Of a DNA stretch of 64,000 nt, positions 43,125 through 53,814 are shown piece by piece (the first letter of the stretch is position 1; each line of letters begins with the position of its first letter). Origin of the DNA: Isochrysis galbana (lineage: Eukaryota; Haptophyta; Isochrysidales; Isochrysidaceae); assembly GCA_018136815.1 (NCBI GenBank), contig CM030936.1:3514524-3578523 (forward strand), written 5' to 3'. The notes beneath the pieces were generated by a model. The model worked only from the letters and a program-made list of their open reading frames with translations. It made no database searches and had not been told where the DNA came from. A program made the translations under genes and the position numbers.

Positions 43125-44948
43125 CTTCAGAAGGGAGGCAAGGGAGGGGAACGGCTTGTGAGTGGGGCCGGCGTGGGCTGAGAGACAGGCTCGGTCAGTG
43201 TGAAGGGAGGGGGGGGAGGGTAATCGGTGGAAAGAGGAGTGGACAAGAAATGTTTGCCGTCGGGTGACATGGACAAGCGAGGGAAACAGGGAGAAGGGGA
43301 GAGATGAGGGTAGGTGGGGTTGCTAAGGCAGTGGTTGACGACGTAGATCGCGTCGTCGTTGAGAGTAAGGGTGGACCAGAACGAGCACGAGAGAGTGGAA
43401 GAGGGGACAGGCAGACAGGGGGAAGAGGGCGGTCGTGCGAGAGAATGAGGCGAGAGGGAGGGAGGGAAGGAGGGAGAGAGAGAGAGCGAGCGAGCGAGGA
43501 GAGGGGATGGCGGGGGGGGAAGGGAGGGGGGGGGGGGGGGGGAGGGAGGGAGGGAGGGAGGGAGGGAGAGGGAGGGAGGGAGGGAGGGAGAGGGAGGGAG
43601 GGAGGGAGGGAGGGAGGGAGGGAGGGAGGGAGGGAGGGAGGGAGGGAGGGAGAGAGAGAGAGAGAGAGCAGAAGGGAAGTTGGGGGGGAGGGCGCGCACC
43701 CATCGCCGGCGAGGGGCGAGCGAGCGCGCGCGGGCACGGCGGGGGGGGGGGGGGAGGAGTGGAGAAGCGCGAGTTTTCTTTTCCACTCCTGTCTACCGTC
43801 TACCGTCTAGTACTCTACTCTATGTAGTGGATCGGGCTCGTGCGGCACGAGGAGCAGCAGTTTACGAGTTTACGAGTGAACTCCTTACTGCCGGAGCACC
43901 GGAATCGGCGCTAGCTTCCCCTCAGTTTCTTCAGTTTTTCTCCTTCTACGCTTGATCCGCGGGCCACCAGCTCATGGCGGATGGCAGGGGGTATGCCGAG
44001 ACGCAATGCGATGGCCTCGCAGCCATATCTATCAATCAACTAGGCATGTTTCTTGGCCAAAATCCTAGATAGATGGGAAAGACGGTGCGGGGGCCTGCAA
44101 ATACAGCCAAATACATATGTATTTGGCCTCCGGCCAAATACATTTCAAACGCATTCGAGGCCTACCACCCAGGACACGCTTCAAATATACAGCCAAATAC
44201 ATATGTATATGTATTTGGTCTCTGGCCTCTGGCCAAATACGGTAAATACGTATTTCCCATCTAGGGCCAAAACAGGTGTTGAGAAACAGAAGCGCCGATA
44301 AAAATAATCAACGTGAAAACGTAAAAAAAGTCCGGAGAGCGGAGAGGTGTCTCGGCTCCATATCGCCCCTGCGCCCGCTCGCTGCACCGACGCTGGGACG
44401 GGGGGGGGGGGGGGGTAGGGCCAGGTCAGAATTTCGTTTGAAACCCGCCCAAATTTCTTCGGATATTTCGCTCTGATTTCGCGTTCATTATTGCCCCAAA
44501 TTTCGCAAATATTTTGCGAGGCGCGAGCGCTCCCGCGCTCGCGCGCTAGCCTGACCTAGCTACCTAAATATACATAGCCATATAGCATATTGCATATAGT
44601 CCCGCCGCCGCTGCTATCTGTATTTGGCTACATGAATGGGCTTTTCACTTTTCACCTAGATAGAGCGAGGATTGACACTCATTGACTCTCGTTTGCGCAA
44701 CGTTAATTATTAAAGTACTTGCACAATGACACACATCACACACGTACATTACAAACGTATTACTCACTCCTTACTCAAGGTCACCGGTGTGATTATACCG
44801 CAACATCAACCCACATTGAATCTGATCGGCCAAGGCACTTATTTGTCCATCGCCAAACATGATGGTCTGCGGTCTGCAGTCTGCGGATCGCGCTCGCGCT
44901 CTCTCGCTCTCTTCTTCTCTCTCTCCGCCGCCCCCGCGGCTCCCCCCC
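43125..44948. repeat. Low-complexity GGGA tract and spacer
   Basis: (GGGA)n at about 43541-43660 flanked by G-rich and (GA)n runs, probably 5' UTR or promoter of the nucleoporin (CCCT-rich on its strand). At 44106-44127 lies a perfect 22-bp palindrome centred on ACATATGT with TATTTGGC arms, followed by related imperfect copies to about 44240. A block at 44415-44520 resembles 38390-38485 and 51080-51200. No gene recognised. Confidence 0.6.
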
Positions 44949-45987
44949 ACTCTAAAGTAAAACAGACACTCTAAAGTAAAACTGACACTCTAAAGTAAAA
45001 CAGACACTCTAAAGTAAAACAGACTCTCTAAAGTAAAACAGGCTCTCTAAAGTAAAACAGACGCTCTAAAGTAAAACAGACTCTCTAAAGTAAAACAGAC
45101 TCTCTAAAGTAAAACAGACTCTCTGAAAGTAGAACAGACGCTCTAAATAAGTAAAACAGACTCTCTAAAGTAAAACAGACTCTCTAAAGTAAGACAGACT
45201 CTCTAAAGTAAAACAGACTCTCTAAAGTAAAACAGGCTCTCTAAAGTAAAACAGACTCTCTGAAAGTAGAACAGACGCTCTAAAGTAAAACAGACTCTCT
45301 AAAGTAAAACAGACTCTCTGAAAGTAGAACAGACGCTCTAAAGTAAAACAGACTCTCTAAAGTAAAACAGACTCTCTGAAAGTAGAACAGACGCTCTAAA
45401 GTAAAACAGACTCTCTAAAGTAAAACAGACTCTCTGAAAGTAGAACAGACGCTCTAAAGTAAAACAGACTCTCTAAAGTAAAACAGACTCTCTGAAAGTA
45501 GAACAGACGCTCTAAAGTAAAACAGACTCTCTAAAGTAAAACAGACTCTCTGAAAGTAGAACAGACGCTCTAAAGTAAAACAGACTCTCTAAAGTAAAAC
45601 AGACTCTCTGAAAGTAGAACAGACGCTCTAAAGTAAAACAGACTCTCTAAAGTAAAGCAGACTCTCTGAAAGTAGAACAGACGCTCTAAAGTAAAACAGA
45701 CTCTCTAAAGTAAAACAGACTCTCTGAAAGTAGAACAGACGCTCTAAAGTAAAACAGACTCTCTAAAGTAAAACAGACTCTCTGAAAGTAGAACAGACGC
45801 TCTAAAGTAAAACAGACTCTCTAAAGTAAAGCAGACTCTCTGAAAGTAGAACAGACGCTCTAAAGTAAAACAGACTCTCTAAAGTAAAACAGACTCTCTG
45901 AAAGTAGAACAGACGCTCTAAAGTAAAACAGACTCTCTAAAGTAAAACAGACTCTCTGAAAGTAGAACAGACGCTCTAAAGTAAAAC
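44949..45987. repeat. Satellite array, left part
   Basis: Tandem 19-bp unit CTCTAAAGTAAAACAGA(C/G).. with a 20-bp variant (CTCTGAAAGTAGAACAGACG). After about 250 bp of plain units the array settles into a 58-bp higher-order unit of 19 + 19 + 20 bp. The last five bases before the solo LTR are AAAAC (45983-45987). Confidence 0.95.
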
Positions 45988-47112
45988 TGTCGCATTCGCG
46001 AATCGACTCTCGCTAGGCTTCTCTCTTCTCTTCGTTCGGTATTTATCGTTATAATTCTCTCGTTCTCGTTCTCGGTCAAAAACTTCGCGTGGACGCCTAG
46101 GATCTAGGGTTCTGGAGCGCCCTCCCTCTGCTCTCTCGAAGAGAAGGGAAGTTTCCCCACCTTGCTTCCTCCCAGGCGCCTCGCAAAAGGTTTAATTCGC
46201 TATCTCCCCGCGTTTCTTTACCTGCTTCTGGGGGCAATCAGGTTTGGTTTGCCATCTCCCCTCGGAGATCGATTTAGGTTCGCTGCTTGGGTGAGGGAAT
46301 CTTTCTCCTTGGTCCTTGGTTTGCCATCTCCACTTGGAGATTGATTTAGATTCGCTGCTTTGGTTTTGGGTTATCTTTCCCCTTGATGCAAGTTGCATGG
46401 AAGATGGAAGCCCTTGGTCCCGTTGGTTTTTGGTTTTCTCCTCCCTTGGTTGCTACTCGGGGTTGCTCGATAGAAACGTCTAGAAGGTCCACGCTCAACA
46501 GCAAGATTTCTTCGATTGCAAGGATACCTCGCTGCGATCTGTATCCAATGTGATCGCCGTGGTTGCGCGACATAACGTTCCTCTTCGACTTTCCGCCTTG
46601 GTGGGAAAATCCAAAGCGAAGACACGCTCCGACCGTCGCTGCGGATTCTCTCTCTCTCTCGCTCTCTCTCTCTGTCTCTCGCGACGTGTTTGAGTTACCG
46701 GCGATGTGGGGTCTCGGTTATTTCATGTTTTGCTTGGTTTGGGTGAATGATTCTAGTGTGTTCGTGAGTCGGTGTCGCAGCATCGTTGGATCCGACGTCT
46801 TGTCGTCAGTCGTCATCCGTCGCTCTCGCTCTCGTCGCTCTCGCTCTCGTAACACTCGTACCCTACAAACTCTCCTTGCCTCACCAGCCCCTGCCAACAC
46901 AGCCCTCCTCTCACTCACCCTCGCCTCTCGCCTCTCGCTCGATGTCGCTCTCGCCGCCGTCCTCGCCCTCGCTCAAGCCCGCCTGCCCGCCTTCCTCTGC
47001 TGACGGGCCTCAGCCCGTCAGCGTCTCCGAAGTCGTCTCCTCCGCCGCGCCTGCCGCCGGTCTGCCTCCTTCCTCATTGCCCTCAGGCCCTATGGGCCAT
47101 CCCAATTCGTCA
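45988..47112 (+). mobile_element. Solo LTR of a related Ty3/Gypsy family, 1125 bp
   Basis: Begins TGTCGCATTC and ends ATTCGTCA, with a perfect 5-bp target duplication AAAAC on both sides (45983-45987 and 47113-47117). Its middle (about 46385-46690) aligns with the 1324-bp chromovirus LTR (for example CTAGAAGGT.CACGCTCAAC and GCGATCTGTATCCAA), but the ends and length differ, so it is a sister family. No internal region remains, as expected after recombination between two LTRs. The satellite register resumes right after the duplication, which shows that the insertion is younger than the array. Confidence 0.9.
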
Positions 47113-48384
47113 AAAACAGACGCTCTAAAGTAAAACAGACTCTCTGAAAGTAGAACAGACGCTCTAAAGTAAAACAGACTCTCTAAAGTAAAACAGACTC
47201 TCTGAAAGTAGAACAGACGCTCTAAAGTAAAACAGACTCTCTAAAGTAAAACAGACTCTCTGAAAGTAGAACAGACGCTCTAAAGTAAAACAGACTCTCT
47301 AAAGTAAAACAGACTCTCTGAAAGTAGAACAGACGCTCTAAAGTAAAACAGACTCTCTAAAGTAAAACAGACTCTCTGAAAGTAGAACAGACGCTCTAAA
47401 GTAAAACAGACTCTCTAAAGTAAAACAGACTCTCTGAAAGTAGAACAGACGCTCTAAAGTAAAACAGACTCTCTAAAGTAAAACAGACTCTCTGAAAGTA
47501 GAACAGACGCTCTAAAGTAAAACAGACTCTCTAAAGTAAAGCAGACTCTCTGAAAGTAGAACAGACGCTCTAAAGTAAAACAGACTCTCTAAAGTAAAAC
47601 AGACTCTCTGAAAGTAGAACAGACGCTCTAAAGTAAAACAGACGCTCTAAAGTAAAACAGACTCTCTGAAAGTAGAACAGACGCTCTAAAGTAAAACAGA
47701 CGCTCTAAAGTAAAACAGACTCTCTGAAAGTAGAACAGACGCTCTAAAGTAAAACAGACGCTCTAAAGTAAAACAGACTCTCTGAAAGTAGAACAGACGC
47801 TCTAAAGTAAAACAGACGCTCTAAAGTAAAACAGACTCTCTGAAAGTAGAACAGACGCTCTAAAGTAAAACAGACTCTCTAAAGTAAAACAGACTCTCTG
47901 AAAGTAGAACAGACGCTCTAAAGTAAAACAGACGCTCTAAAGTAAAACAGACTCTCTGAAAGTAGAACAGACGCTCTAAAGTAAAACAGACTCTCTAAAG
48001 TAAAACAGACTCTCTGAAAGTAGAACAGACGCTCTAAAGTAAAACAGACGCTCTAAAGTAAAACAGACTCTCTGAAAGTAGAACAGACGCTCTAAAGTAA
48101 AACAGACGCTCTAAAGTAAAACAGACTCTCTGAAAGTAGAACAGACGCTCTAAAGTAAAACAGACGCTCTAAAGTAAAACAGACTCTCTGAAAGTAGAAC
48201 AGACGCTCTAAAGTAAAACAGACGCTCTAAAGTAAAACAGACTCTCTGAAAGTAGAACAGACGCTCTAAAGTAAAACAGACGCTCTAAAGTAAAACAGAC
48301 TCTCTGAAAGTAGAACAGACGCTCTAAAGTAAAACAGACGCTCTAAAGTAAAACAGACTCTCTGAAAGTAGAACAGACGCTCTA
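47113..48384. repeat. Satellite array, right part
   Basis: Same satellite as 44949-45987. Up to about 47630 the 58-bp unit has the order GACGC/GACTC/GACTC+G; beyond that most units read GACGC/GACGC/GACTC+G, a distinct higher-order variant spread as a block. It ends abruptly at CGCTCTAGGAGC near 48386. Confidence 0.95.
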
Positions 48385-48780
48385 GGAGCTTGGCGGGGGT
48401 TCCCCTCCCCCTTCCCCTTCCCCCGCCCCCGCCCCGGCCTTCTGGCCTGCCGCGGCCAGCCCATTCCTCTCCAGCAATATCCATCCCCCTCTCTCCTCCT
48501 TCTAGGCTTCCTTCTCTTTCGCACTCTTGCCGCTCTATTCAGTCCCTCTCCCATGCTACTGCACTTCTCCCTCCCTGCGGCCCCTTCTCTCTCTCATCCC
48601 CACTCTACAGTATTTTTCCTCTTCCTTCACTTCCCCTTCTTGGTATTTCCCCCTCTCTTCTCTATCTCTCTCTGGGCTTCTCCCTCTCTGCTTCCGTCTC
48701 TCTCTCTCCTATCTCACTCTCCCTCCCTCCCTCGCTCGCTCGCTACCTCCCTCTCGTCTCTTCTCTCACTTTCTCTCTGG
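48385..48780. other. Pyrimidine-rich leader of the PDZ gene
   Basis: C- and CT-rich sequence between the satellite and the likely start codon. In-frame Met codons upstream (for example 48553) would add only Ser/Leu/Pro-rich low-complexity residues, so I treat this as promoter and 5' UTR. Confidence 0.5.
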
Positions 48781-50227
48781 ATGACGTCGGCCGCGGAGGG
48801 GGAGTGGGCAGACGGGGAGGGCCGCGAGCGGGCGGCCGAGCCACGAGAGCAGGCAGACGCGGAGGGAGCAGCAGAGAGAGAAGGCGGGGAAGACGAACTC
48901 AGAGGCGGAGGGAAGGAAGGGAGGGAGGAGAAGGGAGAAGGGGAGTGCAGAGGGGAGAGAGAGAGGGAGAGAGGGAGGGAGAGAGTGGGAAGAGAGGGAG
49001 AAGGAGGGCAGGAGGAAGGGGAGGGAGGGAGGGAGGGAGGAGAGGGAGGAGGGGCAGGGATGGGGCAACGAGATTCAGCAGCGGGAGGGGAAGCAAGGGA
49101 GGGAGAGAATGAGGGAGCAGAGAATGAGAGACGGGGGGAGGGAAAGGGTCTGGCAGAAGAAGAGGTAGACGCAAGGCCAGAGGCAGAGGCAGAGGCAGAA
49201 GACGTTAAAGAGACAGAGGCAGATAAAGAGGAGGGGACAGGGGGGATGGGGGAGGGGGAGAGAGATACACGGGAGGAGAGAGAGGGGGAAGAGAACTCGC
49301 CACCCTTTGTGCGCATCGGCCTGCGGGCAGCTGGTGGCGAAGCGACGCTCATGGACCTAGGTGAGTGGAAAGGGCGACGTTTGTCGCCGTGGAAATGGGG
49401 GCGAGGGGACGAGCGACAAGGATAAAGACGAAATGGGTTGGCTGGGTTGCCATTGTGACCCGCACATATGCAATGAGTCACCCGGTGAACATCGCGCCCA
49501 GGGTAGGTCTTTCGATTGCGCGCACTCACTAGAGCCTCCCCTCGTCCTCCTGCTTGCCTGCAACAGCCGTTCCTCGTATCACGCTAACCTGCCCGCACGA
49601 GACGGGGCGCCTTGGCGTCACTATGAGCTCGGAGCATTCCGGAGGCGCGCTCATTTGCGCGATCGAGAAGGGCTCGCGCGCAGAGCGCGCTGGGCTCCGG
49701 CTCGGCGACGCCATAATCCAGGTCAACGGCGCCGAAGCAGAGACTGCGGTATGCGCATCTGGGGCGACGCACTCACGCGCGCATCGGCACAAAATCGAGC
49801 CACCCTCGGGCTATTGACCACGTTCTATCCCGCTCAGGTCCGTGTGAAGGAGCTCATCACAGAGTCCGCGAGCAGGTGAGGTTTGTGAGGAGCCTCCTTG
49901 CCACCACGGCATATGATCTCACGCTCGCCCTATAGATGAACGTGCGCAGTTGGCGGCTTGTGCATCTGCCGCTGGCGCCCATGTGGCACGGGACCAATAG
50001 AACTCGCGTTCGACTTTCTCACTATCACACACCACACCGCCTTTTGCGTTGTCCATAGGCGCGAGGCACTCAATTTGCTCATTGAGCGCCCTCGTGCCGT
50101 TTCCAAGCTGGGCTCGGTGCGCCAGCTCGAAAGCCGTGCATTTGCGCATTTTTGCGCACCAAATACCGATTCTAGCCACCGTTGCAACCACGCGGCGGAG
50201 CATGTACGGCAGCTACAGCACTCTTAG
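48781..50227 (+). CDS. PDZ-domain protein with acidic low-complexity N terminus
   Basis: Four exons in consistent phase: 48781-49360, 49567-49748, 49838-49875 and 50059-50227, giving 322 residues. Residues about 1-180 are Glu/Gly/Arg-rich low complexity (GREGEGGQEEGEGG type). The PDZ domain starts near residue 185: FVRIGLRAAGGEATLMDLAVPRITLTCPHETGRLGVTMSSEHSGGALICAIEKGSRAERAGLRLGDAIIQVNGAEAETAVRVKELITESASRREALNLLIERP. It shows the carboxylate-loop GRLGV, then V-x-G-S-x-A-x-x-A-G-L-x-x-G-D-x-I-x-x-V-N-G, and the closing helix and strand, so it should bind C-terminal peptides. The tail after the domain (about 40 residues) is unremarkable. The first exon's start is uncertain because the region upstream is simple sequence. 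Confidence 0.78.
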
Positions 50228-51250
50228 GCAATGCACATGTCAACATGCGCTTTACAAAGAGCTGTTGGCAATTGAGGGCGCTTGCGCCAACCATGATTTC
50301 TGGCGATTCCTTCTTTTGCTCTTGCCTTGTTGGTTGCATGCCGATTTGGTTGGTTTCCGGATGATGTGCTTTCACACCTTGCCTCTGTTAATGCTAGTCT
50401 AAGAACAGGGCAGGAGGATAGTTTTATAGCAATCGTATCGTATTGCAAATCCGCCGTAAATAGAACTACCATGGACACTCCATGATGGCTTTGGAATGCG
50501 GTCCACTTTCATTTTCGACGGCGAATAAGGACGATAAGGCGACCTCAGCTCCTGACCGCCGGTTTGCAACCCAATGTTGGTGCCCCGGTCCCGAGCCAAG
50601 GCCATAAGCCCATGCGCCACGAGCCCGTTGCCCGTTGAACGGCCCGTTAGCCAGTAGGTAGAATATACAAAATGCAGCTAGCAGCTAGAAGGGGTTAGGA
50701 GTTATAAGTATATACTACTAAGTATTATAAGTATACCTACACCTACACCCTACACCTACACCCTGTTCATATAAGTCATAAGGCATAAGCACATAATACA
50801 TAAGCATAAGGATAAGGGGCATCTCTGCCAAAAATGAAAAATGCCAAAACAAAGGAAAAGAAACTATAAAACCATGCGAACTAGAACTAAGGTCTAACTA
50901 AGGTCACGGCTCACGGCTCACGGCTCTGACGAACTGACGAATTGGGATGACCGGATGACCCATAGGGTCTGAAGTCTGAGTGAGCAGGGCAATGAGGAGG
51001 GAGGCAAGCCGGCGGCCGGCGGCAGGCGCGGCGGAGCGGCGGAGGAGACGACTTCGGAGACGCTGACGGGCTGAATCTAGGGCCTGGTAAGAGTTTCGCG
51101 AAACTTTTTGCGAAATTTGGGGGACGTCTCAGCGCGAAGAAATTTCGAGAAATTTGGGGGAGGGAAACCGTGAAAAGAGTAACTTTCACAAAACTTGTGC
51201 GAAAATTCGCTAGTATAAAAGCCGAAAAGTAACTCTAACTCTAATTCTAA
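50228..51250. other. Spacer with a tandem CCTACA run and an E2F-like repeat
   Basis: Short CCTACACCTACACC tandem near 50737-50763; (ATAAG)-type words follow. A segment at about 51080-51200 starts CTAGGGCCTGGTAAGAGTTT and has TTTCGCGAAA at 51094-51103; it resembles blocks at 38390-38485 (inverted) and 44415-44520. No gene seen. Confidence 0.45.
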
Positions 51251-52315
51251 TTGCCACTTATCGTTGCGGGCTCACGGCCCGGTGGCTCATGGCGCGTGGC
51301 GCGGCTAGGCACGCGCCCGCACGCCCCAAGAAAACAAGGCGAATCTCACGTGTTTTTGCTCCTTAATCAAATACATGCCACTTTTATGTCTTTCTCGATG
51401 CAAAGTGAGAAGAAAGATCGAAGATCATCTAGATCTAGCATAAACGAGCGTGCGGGCGAAGAAAGGCACTACTACGCTCCCGCCAAATGGGAGAATGGGC
51501 TAAAAGGCCCGAAACACCTCGAATTCCCTCTCGCGGAAGAGTACACGCTTAGCGAAAAGACGCAACTAGACCAAATCACCGTATCGGATATAACACGAGA
51601 GCTAAAGGGAGACGGCTCCGGCAGCAAACCTCAGCCAGCGCGGGAAGCGTGGGCCCGCAAGATTGGCCTGACACACGACGAGTGGAAGCACGTGGCGAAA
51701 CTCTACACTCACCCCCTGTTAAAACACACAGACAAACACCTACATTTTAAACACGTTACACATAGGAGGCTGGGTACGCGCAACCGTTTCACAGCGGCGG
51801 TCACCACAAAGTGTAGGCTTTGCGGGAAACACAGAGAGAACTCGACGCACCTAGCTAGGTGCCCGTCCACGCTCCCGATATTTCAAACCATAGAAGCTAT
51901 AGCGGGATACACCCCGGCGAAAGACAGATCGACGACTCAAAAACTCAAAGACAGACTATTTGCGTACCCGAACTCCCCGACGCCGGACAGCCTCAAAGCC
52001 CTCTACCTAATAGCATGGAGATACATCATTGGTGACTTCTACAAGGTGGAATTTGAAAATCACACCTTCCACCACGTGCCGGTTATCGAGAGAGTTCTAA
52101 GCAGGTTCACGGTCCTCGTCAGAGGTCGTGAACCTCCGAACGATTTCTCAACCGCACGCACGCGCAAGGCCACCCAAGGAAGGAAGCCGAAAATCAAATC
52201 TCCACACGACCTCAGCGCCCCCGTCTTTTCAACTAACAACAAAGGCGCCTTGGTAATGAACACGAATCTATCACTGGTAGCGAAAGCCCTCAACATAGCA
52301 GAGCGTCTTGCCTAA
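51251..52315 (+). mobile_element. LINE (non-LTR retrotransposon) ORF2 C-terminal remnant
   Basis: The frame ends in a region typical of the far C terminus of non-LTR reverse transcriptases: a Thr/His-rich lead-in (HLHFKHVTHRRLGTRNRF), then a zinc knuckle CRLCGKHRENSTHLARCP (C-x2-C-x8-H-x3-C), then a helical tail (LKALYLIAWRYIIGDFYKVEF). Coding sense starts around MQSEKKDRRSSRS (about 51398); the first about 50 residues are not convincing. There is no reverse transcriptase or endonuclease upstream, so the copy is 5'-truncated, as LINE copies usually are. The frame itself is intact to its stop. An alternative is a host protein with a reverse-transcriptase-type zinc ribbon. Confidence 0.65.
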
Positions 52316-52490
52316 CCAAGCGACCCCTAGCCGCTAGTCGCGAGCCGACCAACCGACGACAGACCTTAGTCATAATGACCACAGTTGCCTGACGCCCAGC
52401 ACAAAAAACAAACACACATCAGCCGGTAGCCCGATGGCACAAGAGGAAGGTGAGAACCAGGCCGTCGAGAATCGGTACACACCGTCTGCC
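52316..52490. other. LINE 3' flank and insertion site of the chromovirus
   Basis: Short spacer. Bases 52486-52490 are CTGCC, directly before the LTR, and match the outer flank of the LTR at 24680-26003. Confidence 0.6.
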
Positions 52491-53814
52491 TGTCGCATTC
52501 ATCCTAGATGATGCGATTTCCAGGCTCTTATTTCCAGGTCCTTCGCCGTGCGGCCACACGGTGAAGCTCAGGTACTTCTAGGTTGGTAGGGTTCGTCCCT
52601 AGCGATCTAGAATTCGAGTTCTCGTTTCGTTCCTTCTAGCCTGTTTGTCAGGTCTAGATTCCAGGTTTCCTCCTTTCGGGTAATCTTGACCCAAAGGAGC
52701 CAGGTCGCATGTCACTCGCTGCGCGCTTGTCTCAGGCTCTCGAGTTACCTTGTGAAGGCTTGTTTAGCTTCTTGCAAGGCTTGTCGTTTCTTGTTAGGTT
52801 CCGGTTCTTTCTTGGGACCTGCTGACTTTCGTTGTTGTCCAGGCCTGTTCTTCGTAGGTTCTGCTTGGCCTGGTTAGGGTTTCGTTGAATCCCCGCGTTC
52901 GGCGTTTGGCGTTGGCGTTCGGAAACTTCCTCTCACATTCCCTAGGTCCGCTACCCTTGGCTTGTAGGTCCTTGCTTCTTTCTTCTCGGTCAAGGTTTTG
53001 GCGAGCGAGTCGGTTGCTCTAGCCGCTCGAGATTTGAGGTTTAATTTGCCATCTCCCCTTGGAGACCGGTGTAGGTTCGCTTCCTAGGTGAGGGAATCTT
53101 TCCCCTTGATGCAAGTTACATGCAAGCCTTGGCCCCTTTGGTGTTTCTTCCCCTTGGTTGCTACTCAGGGTTGTTCGTTAGAAGCGTCTAGAAGGTTCAC
53201 GCTCAACGGCAAGATTTCCTCTGTCGTGAAGACATCTCGTTGCGATCTGTATCCAAAGTGATCGCCGTGGTCGCGCGACATGACGCTCCCCTTCGGACTC
53301 TCCGCTACGTGGGAAGTTACAACGGAGACACGCTCCGGCCGTCGCTGCGGAGTCTCTCTCTCTCTCTCGCTCTCTCTCTCCGTCTCTCGCGACGTGTTTG
53401 AGTTATCGGTGATTTGGGGTCGCGGTTGCTTGATAATTTGCTTTGTTTGGGTGAATGATTCCGGTGTGTTCGTGAGTCGGTGTATCCTGTTGTTCTCAGG
53501 CTCTTTGTCCGTCGTTGTTCGCTGCGTCGCTGCACTCTAGCAGCCTAGGCTCCCTCCCTGAGGGAAGAGTTCTTTGTAGGTCTAACAATCTCTTAAAACC
53601 CAACACACTAGGGCCGCTAGGAGCGCCTCGCCGCCCCACAGTCCTTCGTTCGCCGTTCGTTCCCTGTCCATACACCCGAATGGGGTTGCCCGACCCAGTC
53701 CAGAATTTCATTCACCCGACTCCCGGTGGGGAGGAGGGACAAAGCGCCGCGCTAGCCGCCGGTGCCGCTCGCGACGGAGTGGCTCAGAGCCCTCCGGTAG
53801 CGCTCGACTCGACA
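52491..53814 (+). mobile_element. Chromovirus 5' LTR, 1324 bp
   Basis: TGTCGCATTC...CTCGACA, the same length as the LTR at 24680-26003 and without differences where I compared them. Matching start regions of translated frames in the two LTRs are also identical, so the insertion is young. The start codon of the gag frame (53515) and a second in-frame Met (MGLPDPVQNFIHP) both lie inside the LTR. I do not see a standard TGG-type primer-binding site right after the LTR. Confidence 0.92.

Noticed and set aside
43195-43810. Ser/Pro/Leu-rich or Gly/Glu/Arg-rich frames of more than 120 codons
   Set aside because: Produced by the (GGGA)n tract in all registers on both strands.
44949-48384. Possible CRISPR array
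   Set aside because: Units are contiguous 19/20-bp monomers without unique spacers, so it is a satellite; the setting is also eukaryotic.
24680-53814. The two inverted LTRs as ends of a giant 29-kb inverted-repeat mobile element
   Set aside because: Each LTR is joined to the expected internal part of a chromovirus and the parts end at gaps, so a misoriented contig explains the inversion better.
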